From Melioribacter roseus (GTDB taxonomy: Bacteria; Bacteroidota; Ignavibacteria; Ignavibacteriales; Melioribacteraceae), in NCBI GenBank assembly GCA_020722085.1, contig DYLN01000003.1, forward strand, positions 1 through 64,000: 64,000 bases of DNA. Direction: 5' to 3'. The translations under genes and the position numbers were made by a program. The notes beneath the pieces were generated by a model. It was not told where the DNA came from and ran no database searches. It worked only from the letters and a program-made list of their open reading frames with translations. Positions 1 through 8,167 of the stretch are shown in pieces (the stretch's first letter is position 1; the number at the start of each line of letters is the position of its first letter).

Positions 1-830
1 AGCAAAATCAAAACTTATCGGTTGATCGTATAGACATAAATTAAATCCGAATCCTAAATCAACCAGATTATACTTTTCAGTTGAGCAAACACCGAAAGGT
101 ACATCCGGACAAATCCTGTCATCGGATTGTCCGAAAGGCTCATAAATTCCCGCAGCGTTTTTACTTGATACAAATTTTGAATTTATCTATAGATAATTCC
201 AACCCGGTTATTAATGCATCTGCTTGATCGTGTGCAAAAACGAAGACAGCATTTGCCGTTGCAAGAGGATGATTCGGTGCGTTGTAAAGGAAAATATAAT
301 TATTGGTTATGTTATTAAATAGAGCAGTATTCGCATTAACAGTTTCATTTTTAAAACGAAAAGACGTACTCAAATCGAGTGACGTTTCGTTCTTCAAATT
401 TGAATTCCCTATTTGAAAAGCAAAAACGCCGCCATGTTCACCGTAAACATATAGGTTAAAAAAACTCGGCGTTCTAAATCCGCAACCAATATTTCCAGTT
501 GCTGTTAATTGCTCTGTCAATATATAAGCTGCTTCAAAAGAACCGGAAACGTTAAAATAATTGCGGCTGTTGTCTCTTGTTAAAAGTGGATTTGTTGTTG
601 TTCCATAAAATAATTGATCTCTAATCCAGCCGAACGCCAAAGTTTAGAATAAGTTTATTCCTTTGCCATTCTTCAAAGAGAAATAAAGAATAATTTGTAA
701 AATGTCCGGTCGGCTGTAATGGAACTTTACCAACGTTTTCATGCTCGTAATATTTTACTTTGGCGCCAATTGCTCCGGATAAATTAAGTACATCCACATT
801 CATTTTAGCCCCAGTAGTTAACCAGATGAC
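1..830 (-). pseudogene. TonB-dependent receptor remnant (frameshifted, 5'-truncated, runs off left edge)
   Basis: Read on the minus strand, three frames together give one continuous TonB-dependent receptor beta-barrel. Segment one (about 830-621) ends in LNFGVRLD and a stop. Segment two (640-161) continues with RDQLFYGT, contains GCGFRTPSFFNLYVYGE, and stops after GLELSIDKFK. Segment three (about 175-1) resumes with KNAAGIYEPFGQ and YNLVDLGFGFNL, typical of receptor C-terminal strands. Two frameshifts are therefore needed, near 621-640 and near 161-175. An in-frame stop at 831-833 closes the 5' side, and no plug domain, TonB box or signal peptide is visible upstream. The receptor would have imported a siderophore, vitamin or glycan, but the substrate cannot be told. 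Assembly error could explain one frameshift, but not the missing N-terminal half. Confidence 0.75.
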
Positions 831-1142
831 TTAAGCATTTTTTGTGTATAGACTCCATATGAAAATGACAAGCATTTATAATCCTTTTACAGTTACACAC
901 TCTGTGTCATAGCTGCTAGCAAATTGATTAATATAATTCTCAAGATTCAATGCTTGCCTCGCTTCGCAGTCGGAGCGGGCTCAACTTTCAGTGCTCATGT
1001 TTTTCAGTGCAATTGAACATTGAAAATTGCTTGTTGATTATTGAACATTTCGCTTATATTTTTTTGAAAAAAATTTATCCTACAAATGCGGTTAATTATT
1101 AACTTGCTGCTGTAAATAATTCCTTTTTTATTTAAGTATTCT
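831..1142. other. Intergenic stretch with decayed repeat sequence
   Basis: No supported gene lies between the receptor remnant and galE. The stretch holds one copy of the GC-rich repeat (951-979), surrounded by low-complexity text in which words such as TTGAACATT and CAACTTTCA recur. A TATATTT word at 1055-1061 could serve as a -10 element for galE, but no convincing -35 partner is seen. Confidence 0.5.
951..979 (-). repeat. GC-rich interspersed repeat, copy 1
   Basis: This 29-base block stands out from AT-rich surroundings. It matches the block at 2224-2252 with a single mismatch. On the minus strand it reads CCCGCTCCG, then a short spacer, then CGAAGCGAGGCAAGC. Its centre is an inverted repeat (CGCTTCG, CAGT, CGGAGCG) that would fold into a small hairpin with one weak pair. 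It resembles a REP-type element. Nothing suggests it is transcribed as a gene. Confidence 0.6.
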
Positions 1143-2123
1143 ATGGCACAAATGAAAAATATTTTGGTAACCGGGGGAGCCGGTTATATCGGCAGTCACA
1201 TTGTTCACGATCTGATTGATGCAGGTTTCAATGTAACGGTATTTGATAATTTCTCAACAGGATTGGAAGAAAACATTCATCCCGCCTCAAGAGTGGTCAA
1301 AGGTGATGTGCGTAATACGTCCGATATAGAAAAAGTTTTTTCAGATAATATTGATGTGGTATTCCATTTTGCTGCATTAAAAGCTGCTGGTGAGTCAATG
1401 GATGAGCCAGCTAAATATGCCGAAAATAATATTTGCGGCACATTAAATCTGCTCAACAGGATGCTGGTTCATAAAATAAAATATTTTGTCTTTTCCTCTT
1501 CGGCGGCTGTTTACGGTGAACCGGAATATCTGCCCATAGACGAAAACCACCCGAAAAATCCAACCAACTATTACGGTTACACAAAACTTTCCATCGAGCA
1601 AAACCTTGAATGGTTCAGTAGATTAAAAGGAATTAAATATGCTGCACTCAGATATTTCAATGCAACTGGTTACGATGTTAAGGGAAGAATAAAAGGGAAA
1701 GAAAAAAATGTAGCTAATCTTTCTCCCATAGTAATGGAAACTGCTGCGGGCATCAGAAAGCAAATGGAGGTATACGGAAATGATTACGACACTTCTGACG
1801 GTACATGCATACGGGACTACATCCATGTAAATGACCTTGCATCGGCGCACATTCTTGCAATGAATTATTTGATTGAAAAGGATGAGAATCTTGTTGTTAA
1901 TCTTGGTACAGGTTACGGCAGTTCTGTACTTGAAGTTATCCGAGCCGCTGAAAAAGTAACGAACAAAAAGATAAATTACACAATAGCTGCAAGAAGAAAA
2001 GGTGACCCCAAAGAACTTGTTGCAGGCTGTAAATTGGCTAATAAGTTATTGGGATGGGAAGCGAAACACTCCGATCTGGAAACTATTTTTAGTTCGATGA
2101 AAGGGGTGTATGGTATTGAGTAA
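1143..2123 (+). CDS. galE: UDP-glucose 4-epimerase
   Basis: This 326-residue extended short-chain dehydrogenase interconverts UDP-glucose and UDP-galactose in the cytoplasm, feeding surface polysaccharide synthesis or galactose use. The N-terminal NAD-binding motif GGAGYIGS lies at residues 11-18. The catalytic pair is Tyr144 and Lys148 (YGYTK), preceded by the SSSAAVYG serine strand. RDYIHVNDLA and the GTGYGSSVLEV segment are typical of GalE. Length fits the family. The start is the first ATG; a second Met at residue 4 is also possible, and neither has a clear Shine-Dalgarno. No galK or galT is adjacent, so a biosynthetic role is more likely than Leloir catabolism. Repeats flank the gene on both sides. 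Confidence 0.93.
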   Translation: MAQMKNILVTGGAGYIGSHIVHDLIDAGFNVTVFDNFSTGLEENIHPASRVVKGDVRNTSDIEKVFSDNIDVVFHFAALKAAGESMDEPAKYAENNICGTLNLLNRMLVHKIKYFVFSSSAAVYGEPEYLPIDENHPKNPTNYYGYTKLSIEQNLEWFSRLKGIKYAALRYFNATGYDVKGRIKGKEKNVANLSPIVMETAAGIRKQMEVYGNDYDTSDGTCIRDYIHVNDLASAHILAMNYLIEKDENLVVNLGTGYGSSVLEVIRAAEKVTNKKINYTIAARRKGDPKELVAGCKLANKLLGWEAKHSDLETIFSSMKGVYGIE

Positions 2124-2475
2124 TCGCATAGCACATCCATTCTTGTTAAAAGTAACTTTGCTCGCAGAGTCAGGCGACTAAACTTTCCACTCTCAACTTT
2201 CAATCATCCTGGCAGTTGAACATTGCTTGCCTCGCTTCGCAGTCGAAGCGGGTACAACTCTCAATTTTCAACTCATTACTTTCTACTCACAACCCTCAAC
2301 TTTCTAAAAATCGACTCACCTATCATAATTGAGCCATTTGCAGAAGGAACAAATGTCCTTTATTATTGTAATAATTTCCATGTTGAATTAGCTGAAGATA
2401 ATTAATCTAATTGCTTATTTTATGATGTCTAATTCATGACGAGAACCAAATTTATTAACAACGAAGAAATAACCC
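2124..2475. other. Intergenic stretch with repeat copy and low-complexity sequence
   Basis: No gene is supported here. A 60-codon open frame at 2223-2405 begins inside the GC-rich repeat, has no ribosome binding site and does not look like a protein. The stretch contains repeat copy 2 (2224-2252) and tandem-like CAACTTTCA/CTCTCAA words (about 2180-2310). It separates galE from the large envelope gene, whose promoter must lie near its right end. Confidence 0.5.
2224..2252 (-). repeat. GC-rich interspersed repeat, copy 2
   Basis: It is a near-identical partner of 951-979, with one difference in 29 bases. Here the core is a perfect 7-base-pair hairpin: CGCTTCG, loop CAGT, CGAAGCG. The change relative to copy 1 restores pairing, so the hairpin may be what is kept. 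Minus-strand reading ends in CGAAGCGAGGCAAGC, which is shared with 2 differences by the block near 62595-62610. Confidence 0.6.
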
Positions 2476-5400
2476 ATGAAAAAATATTTTTTTGCAGTAT
2501 CGATTTTTGTATCTGTCCTTTTCGTTCCCATCGAATCTTTTCCTCAATATTTTGGGCGTAATAAAGTCAACTACGAAACACCAGATTTCAAAATCATAAA
2601 AACAAAACACTTCGATATTTATTATTATGATGAAGAAAAAGAAGCAGCCGTATATGCGGCACGGATGGCTGAAAGATGGTATGAACGTCATTCGAAATTG
2701 ACCGGTGATACGTTAAAAGGAAGACAGCCGCTGATTTTGTATTCGAGCTTCCCGATGTTCAGTGTTACCAACGTTTTGGGAGGCGAAAGTATTGGAATGG
2801 GCACCGGCGGCGTTACCGAACCGACGTTAAGAAGAATTGTAATGCCTTTTGCAGGTCCGTTAAAGGAAACCGACCATGTGTTGGGACACGAACTTGTACA
2901 CGCTTTTCAATTCGACATTGCTGCTAAAGCCGACAGCAGTGCACGCACCGGATTAAATAATATCAATCGTTTGCCGCTCTGGTTTATTGAAGGTATGGCT
3001 GAATATTTTTCCATTGGACCGGTGGACCCTTTTACTGCAATGTGGATGAGAGATGCGGTTCAGGATACTATTCCGACAATTGATGATTTATCAAATCCTA
3101 AATTTTTCCCTTACCGCTACGGCGAAGCGCTGCTCTCTTATATCGGCGGAAAGTACGGCGATGATAAACTTGTTGATATCCTGAAAGTAGCGGTTAGAAA
3201 AGGAGATCTTAATTTGGCAATTGATACAGTGCTTTCTACAAAAGTCGATACTCTTTCAAAACAATGGCAGCAGGCAATGCGGGATAATTTTAGCTCGTTG
3301 AAAAAAATGACCGACTCCGCTTCGGCTTACGGACCGGAATTAATCAGTGGAAAAAATTACGGGGAAGACTTAAACATCTCTCCAGTTATTAGTCCGGATG
3401 GTAAATATGTTTTATTTTTTTCCTCAAGGGATCTTTTCTCAATAGATCTTTTTCTTGCAGATGCACAGACAGGAGAAATAAAGAAGACAGTCTTAAGAAC
3501 AGTGTTGAATACTCATCTTGAAAATCTTGAATTCATAAATTCAGCCGGTGCCTGGGATCCATTGGGAGAAAAATTTGTGTTCAGTTCGGTGGTTGACAGC
3601 AGACCGGTTTTATCTATCTTAAATGTGAAAACAGGTGAAGTCGAAAAAGAAATAAAATTCAAAGAGCTTGGAGAAATATTTTCTCCTTCATGGTCACCCG
3701 ATGGAAACGAAATTGTATTCTCGGCTTTGAGCGGAGGATTTACCGATTTATTTATTTATAACTTAACAGACGGTAGGATAAAAAGAATTACTGATGATCC
3801 CTATGCCGATTTGCAGCCGGCATGGTCGCCTGACGGCAGCAAAATAGTTTTTTCTACCGACAGATTTTCAACGAATTTACAAAATATTACTTACGGCAAT
3901 TATGAACTCGCACTTTATAACACTAAGACAGGTAAAATCTCCGAATTAAGTACGTTTAACAAAGGGAAAAATATAAATCCGCAATGGTCATCGGACAGCA
4001 AGCATATTTTCTTTGTCTCAGATGCCGACGGTATTTCGAATATCTATCGTTATGACCTCGGTAAAAAAAATGTAGAAAAAATTACATCCTTGTTTACTGG
4101 TGTTAGCGGAATTACAAGTTTGAGTCCTGCAATATCAACCGCATCTAAAGCAGATAAATTAGTTTACAGTGTGTACGAAAAAGGTAAATATAAAATTTAT
4201 TCGATCGATCCGGATAAAATGTTTAAAAATATTCCGATGAAAGAAAATTATAATTCGGCTTTTGTGCAGACACTCCCGCCAGTGGACAGAGAAAGTAATG
4301 TTCTGGTTGATGGTCTGAAAAATATTAACATCAGCGAGAGTGATACTTCTTCGTATAAATATACTGACTACGATGCTTCTTTTCATCTTGTTGGATTTGC
4401 ACAGCCTTCCGCCGGTGTCGGAATAGATAGATTCGGAACTTACGTTGGCGGCGGTATAGCTTTGTACTGGAGTGATATTTTGGGCAACCGTAATTTAGCA
4501 ACTGCATTTCAGCTTCAGGTAGGAGGCGGGTTTACTAATATAGGCGGTCTGCTGAGTTATGTTAATACGGCACATAGAATAAATTGGGGAGCAGCCATTC
4601 AGCAAATTCCATACTTTAACAGCGGCTATATTGCTGGCTACGATACGGTGAATAACCAGCTTGCGTATGTTGAACAAGACTACACCTTTAAACAGACTAA
4701 TAGATCGGTCAACGGAATGGTGATGTATCCTTTCAGCGAAACATTCCGTGCGGAGTTTGGAGCCGGTTTTACAAATGTTAGTTTTACCAATAAAGTGAGA
4801 ACAATAGCAATATCGTTGAACACGGGAAACATTTTACGCGATGATATGCATGATCTTCCAAATGAGTCTGACATTAACTTAGGACAAATTGATGCGGCTT
4901 TGGTTTATGATAACAGCATGTTCGGCGCTACAAGTCCAATACTTGGCTCAAGATGGAGAGTCGAAATCACACCTTCTTTCGGCACTTTATCTTTTACCAA
5001 TCTGCTGCTGGATTACAGACAATATTTTATGCCGGTTCGCCCTTTCACATTAGCATTTAGAATTTTACATGCAGGCAGATACGGTTCTGATGCAAGCAAT
5101 TACCGGCTGCTTCCTTATTATTTGGGGTATCCCGGATTGGTACGCGGCTATGATTACAATTCTTTCAGCAATTCCGAATATGCTGCAGAATTATATTCGC
5201 CCGATCCGCTTCTCGATAGACTTCAGGGAAGCAAAATTCTGGTTGCAAATTTTGAACTGCGTTTCCCGCTTCTCGGCTTATTTGGAGTTGGAGAAGGTTA
5301 TTATGGATTTTTCCCGATTGAATTTGGAGGATTCTATGACGCCGGTTTAGCATGGGACAACGGGATGAAGCTTGCTTTATCCGGTCCGGGAAGAAAACCT

Positions 5401-5532
5401 GTGAGAAGTGTTGGGTTAACATTACGTGTTAACCTGCTCGGCTATGCTATAGGTGAAGTTGACTATGTTAAACCGCTTGATAGAATAGATAAAAGCTGGG
5501 TATGGCAGTTTAATATTGCTCCGGGGTTCTAA
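2476..5532 (+). CDS. Envelope fusion: peptidase-MA-like metalloprotease, TolB-type propeller and Omp85-like barrel
   Basis: This 1018-residue secreted protein has an N-terminal signal peptide (hydrophobic residues about 5-22). A gluzincin-type zinc peptidase domain follows, with His138-Glu139-x-x-His142 (GHELVHAFQ) and a downstream Glu172 in WFIEGMAEYF. PD40/TolB-like propeller repeats occupy about residues 285-560 (SPSWSPDGNEIVFSA, QPAWSPDGSKIVFST). The C-terminal half (about 640-1018) looks like an Omp85/BamA-type barrel: it carries the VRGY motif at 889-892, ends in a terminal aromatic (APGF) and is rich in beta strands. A paralogue with the same order of parts lies at 21494-24559. The protein probably sits in the outer membrane with its soluble domains on one side. 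Substrate and physiological role are unknown; protease activity is predicted from the intact zinc ligands. Confidence 0.75.
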   Translation: MKKYFFAVSIFVSVLFVPIESFPQYFGRNKVNYETPDFKIIKTKHFDIYYYDEEKEAAVYAARMAERWYERHSKLTGDTLKGRQPLILYSSFPMFSVTNVLGGESIGMGTGGVTEPTLRRIVMPFAGPLKETDHVLGHELVHAFQFDIAAKADSSARTGLNNINRLPLWFIEGMAEYFSIGPVDPFTAMWMRDAVQDTIPTIDDLSNPKFFPYRYGEALLSYIGGKYGDDKLVDILKVAVRKGDLNLAIDTVLSTKVDTLSKQWQQAMRDNFSSLKKMTDSASAYGPELISGKNYGEDLNISPVISPDGKYVLFFSSRDLFSIDLFLADAQTGEIKKTVLRTVLNTHLENLEFINSAGAWDPLGEKFVFSSVVDSRPVLSILNVKTGEVEKEIKFKELGEIFSPSWSPDGNEIVFSALSGGFTDLFIYNLTDGRIKRITDDPYADLQPAWSPDGSKIVFSTDRFSTNLQNITYGNYELALYNTKTGKISELSTFNKGKNINPQWSSDSKHIFFVSDADGISNIYRYDLGKKNVEKITSLFTGVSGITSLSPAISTASKADKLVYSVYEKGKYKIYSIDPDKMFKNIPMKENYNSAFVQTLPPVDRESNVLVDGLKNINISESDTSSYKYTDYDASFHLVGFAQPSAGVGIDRFGTYVGGGIALYWSDILGNRNLATAFQLQVGGGFTNIGGLLSYVNTAHRINWGAAIQQIPYFNSGYIAGYDTVNNQLAYVEQDYTFKQTNRSVNGMVMYPFSETFRAEFGAGFTNVSFTNKVRTIAISLNTGNILRDDMHDLPNESDINLGQIDAALVYDNSMFGATSPILGSRWRVEITPSFGTLSFTNLLLDYRQYFMPVRPFTLAFRILHAGRYGSDASNYRLLPYYLGYPGLVRGYDYNSFSNSEYAAELYSPDPLLDRLQGSKILVANFELRFPLLGLFGVGEGYYGFFPIEFGGFYDAGLAWDNGMKLALSGPGRKPVRSVGLTLRVNLLGYAIGEVDYVKPLDRIDKSWVWQFNIAPGF

Positions 5533-5908
5533 AGACGCAGATACATAATTGTGTGCATGACTGCATCGATGCATGAGAAAAGATGCATGGATTTATCGAT
5601 GGTAGAATTAGTACAAATAGACCTCCGTCAACTGAACATTGTCCTTTGATCTTTGTGCTTTTGTATCAATGATAATCAGTTATAGTCATTTGCTTCACGT
5701 CATTAGGTCATTTATTGTAAGGTAATAGTCTGTTAGCTCATCCATCAAATATCAACTATCATACGTCTTCCATCTAACAGATTTCAATTTCCATCTTCCT
5801 CCCATCTTTTATAAATTAGTAATAAGAGTAAATATCTTTTTCGGAATTTAGTTGATCAATTTTGCAAAGCTGCTAAAGATTTTTAATTGATTGGAATTCT
5901 ATTACATT
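5533..5908. other. Intergenic stretch, no gene seen
   Basis: Nothing codes convincingly here. Just after the barrel gene an imperfect hairpin can form: CATCGATGCAT at 5564-5574 pairs with ATGCAT at 5583-5588 and CGATG at 5597-5601, with an 8-base bulge. It lacks a T-tract, so a terminator role is doubtful. The rest is AT-rich low-complexity sequence leading to zwf. Confidence 0.4.
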
Positions 5909-7417
5909 ATGAATAAACCTCAAGATTTAATCTTGGTGATTTTTGGTGCTTCGGGTGATCTCACCGAAAGGAAACTGGTCCCTGCCGTCTATGAGTTGTT
6001 TAAAAGAAACTTGCTGCCGGATAAATTTGCAGTTGTTGGTGTAAGTCGGACTAATTTTACAGATGAAGCTTTCCGTGCTAAATTAAAGAATGCAGTTGAA
6101 AAGCAAGGCGACGGAGAAAAAATTGGAGAATTTCTGAAGCTGCTTCATTATATAAAAATTGATACTGCCGCTGAAAGCGAATATTCTAAAGTGAAAGAAA
6201 GATTAAATGAATTAAAAAATGAAATGTCAATCGGAGCAAACTACATTTTCTATTTGTCAACACCCCCCAAATTTTACGGCATAATTCCAAAATATCTTGC
6301 TGATTTAGGGCTTAACTCGCAGTCAGATGGATTTAAGAGAATTATAATCGAAAAACCTTTCGGATATGATTTAGAATCGGCAAAGCAATTAAATAAAACT
6401 TTATCACAAGATTATGAGGAAGATCAATTATACAGAATCGACCATTATCTTGGCAAAGAGACAGTACAAAATGTTTTGGTAACAAGATTTTCAAACGGCA
6501 TTTTTGAACCGCTGTGGAACCGCAATTACATACATCACGTTGAAATAACAGCAGCGGAAGAGATTGGCGTTGAAAACCGCGGCGGATATTATGACGAGTC
6601 GGGCGCTCTTAGAGATATGCTGCAGAATCACCTTTTACAGTTAGTCGGTTTGGTTGCAATGGAACCTCCGGCATCTCTCGATTCCGAGTCGTTAAGAAAT
6701 GAAGCATTAAAGGTTTTCCGTTCACTGCGACCCATCAAACCTGAAGAGGTAAACAAATATTCAATTAGAGGACAATATATTGCATCGAAGATAAAAGGAG
6801 AATTGGTCAAGGGTTACAGGGAAGAAAAAGGAGTTAATTTTGAGAGCAGAACCGAGACTTATGTTGCTCTGAAATTTTACATTGATAACTGGCGCTGGGG
6901 CGGAGTCCCGTTTTATATTCGAACAGGAAAAAGACTGCCTACGCATGTCACGGAAATTGTAATTCATTTTAAGCCTACGCCGCATTATTTATTTAGTATA
7001 AGCGGACAATCGGATACCTGCAACCAGCTTATTATTAGAATTCAACCCGACGAAGGGATACTGCTGAAATTCGGGATGAAAGTACCGGGACAAGGATTTA
7101 ACGTTCAGACAGTTAACATGGATTTTCACTATGCTGATTTGGCAAACGTATCTTTACCTTCGGCTTACGAGCGGCTTCTGTATGATTGCATGATGGGCGA
7201 TTCAACCCTTTTTACACGCGGCGATGCTGTTGAAACTCTTTGGAAATTTTTGAGACCGATCCAGATTGCCTGGGCAGATGATTCTAAAATTCCGATTTAT
7301 GGTTATCCGGCGGGCACGTGGGGTCCGGAAACCGCAGATAGTTTGATCGAACAAAATATGAAATGGCACTACCCATGTAAAAATCTTACTAATGACGGAA
7401 ATTACTGTGAGTTGTGA
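5909..7417 (+). CDS. zwf: Glucose-6-phosphate 1-dehydrogenase
   Basis: This enzyme oxidises glucose-6-phosphate to 6-phosphogluconolactone with NAD(P), the entry to the oxidative pentose phosphate route. At 502 residues it has the usual length. The dinucleotide motif GASGDLTERK starts at residue 13, and the substrate-binding and catalytic signature RIDHYLGKE contains His179. The later IRTGKRLP segment is also diagnostic. I chose the ATG at 5909; an upstream in-frame TTG at 5891 would add only six unconserved residues. pgl begins 3 bases after the stop and pgi follows, so zwf-pgl-pgi form an operon-like unit of hexose-phosphate metabolism. Confidence 0.95.
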   Translation: MNKPQDLILVIFGASGDLTERKLVPAVYELFKRNLLPDKFAVVGVSRTNFTDEAFRAKLKNAVEKQGDGEKIGEFLKLLHYIKIDTAAESEYSKVKERLNELKNEMSIGANYIFYLSTPPKFYGIIPKYLADLGLNSQSDGFKRIIIEKPFGYDLESAKQLNKTLSQDYEEDQLYRIDHYLGKETVQNVLVTRFSNGIFEPLWNRNYIHHVEITAAEEIGVENRGGYYDESGALRDMLQNHLLQLVGLVAMEPPASLDSESLRNEALKVFRSLRPIKPEEVNKYSIRGQYIASKIKGELVKGYREEKGVNFESRTETYVALKFYIDNWRWGGVPFYIRTGKRLPTHVTEIVIHFKPTPHYLFSISGQSDTCNQLIIRIQPDEGILLKFGMKVPGQGFNVQTVNMDFHYADLANVSLPSAYERLLYDCMMGDSTLFTRGDAVETLWKFLRPIQIAWADDSKIPIYGYPAGTWGPETADSLIEQNMKWHYPCKNLTNDGNYCEL

Positions 7418-7420
7418 AAA

Positions 7421-8149
7421 ATGAATTACGAAATAAAGATTTTCAAAAATGCGAAGTTATTGGCTGAACAGCTTGCAAAAGATTTTCAGTCCCTTTCACA
7501 AAAATTTATCTCATATAAAGGGAATTTTAACGTAGCACTTTCAGGAGGGAATACACCCAAATTGTTTTTTCGGGAGTTAGCTGAAAATTACAGAAATAAA
7601 ATTGAATGGAGTAAAATAAATTTTTTTTGGTCTGACGAGCGGTGCGTTCCGCCTGAAGATAAAGAAAGCAACTACGGAATGGCTAAAATAGAACTGCTTG
7701 ATAAGGTCCCCGTTAGTAAAAAAAATATTTTTAGGGTTCATGGCGAGGGAAATCCTCAGATTGAATCGGAAAAATATTCTTCTGCCATTCAAAAAATATT
7801 ACCAAACGATAACGGCAAACCTATATTTGATTTAATAATACTCGGTGTGGGAGAAGACGGGCACACAGCATCAATTTTTCCTCAGAATATTGAACTGATA
7901 AATTCAGATAAATTATGTGAAGTTTCTGAACATCCAGTAACAAAACAAAAGCGAATTACATTAACTGGTAAAGTGTTAAACAGCGCACGATTTATTTTTA
8001 TTGCTGCCACAGGAGAAACAAAAGCTAAAAAGCTTAAAGAAGTTTTTAACGAGAGAAAAAATAATGCAAGTATCCCTGTGAAGTTTATTAAGAATGAATC
8101 CGGCAAACTTTACTGGTATCTTGACAGAGAAGCCGCAAAGTATTTATAA
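7421..8149 (+). CDS. pgl: 6-phosphogluconolactonase (DevB/SOL type)
   Basis: This 242-residue protein hydrolyses 6-phosphogluconolactone, the product of the preceding zwf gene. Family marks are the early LSGGNTPKLFF loop, the FFWSDERCVPPEDKESN segment and the GVGEDGHTASIFP motif, all intact. Length is normal for bacterial DevB-type lactonases. It starts 3 bases after the zwf stop and pgi starts 18 bases after it, supporting co-transcription and coupled translation. No signal peptide is present, so it is cytoplasmic. Confidence 0.93.
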   Translation: MNYEIKIFKNAKLLAEQLAKDFQSLSQKFISYKGNFNVALSGGNTPKLFFRELAENYRNKIEWSKINFFWSDERCVPPEDKESNYGMAKIELLDKVPVSKKNIFRVHGEGNPQIESEKYSSAIQKILPNDNGKPIFDLIILGVGEDGHTASIFPQNIELINSDKLCEVSEHPVTKQKRITLTGKVLNSARFIFIAATGETKAKKLKEVFNERKNNASIPVKFIKNESGKLYWYLDREAAKYL

Positions 8150-8167
8150 ATAAAAAAAGGGAAATTT

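Noticed and set aside
2223-2405. Open frame of 60 codons after galE
   Set aside because: It begins inside the GC-rich repeat, has no ribosome site and reads as low-complexity sequence.
2455-2691. Minus-strand frames lying opposite large genes, including this one
   Set aside because: They are shadows of the coding frame on the other strand, without family resemblance or start signals.
5564-5601. Terminator after the first barrel gene
   Set aside because: The stem has a large bulge and no T-tract, so it is mentioned only as a possible structure.
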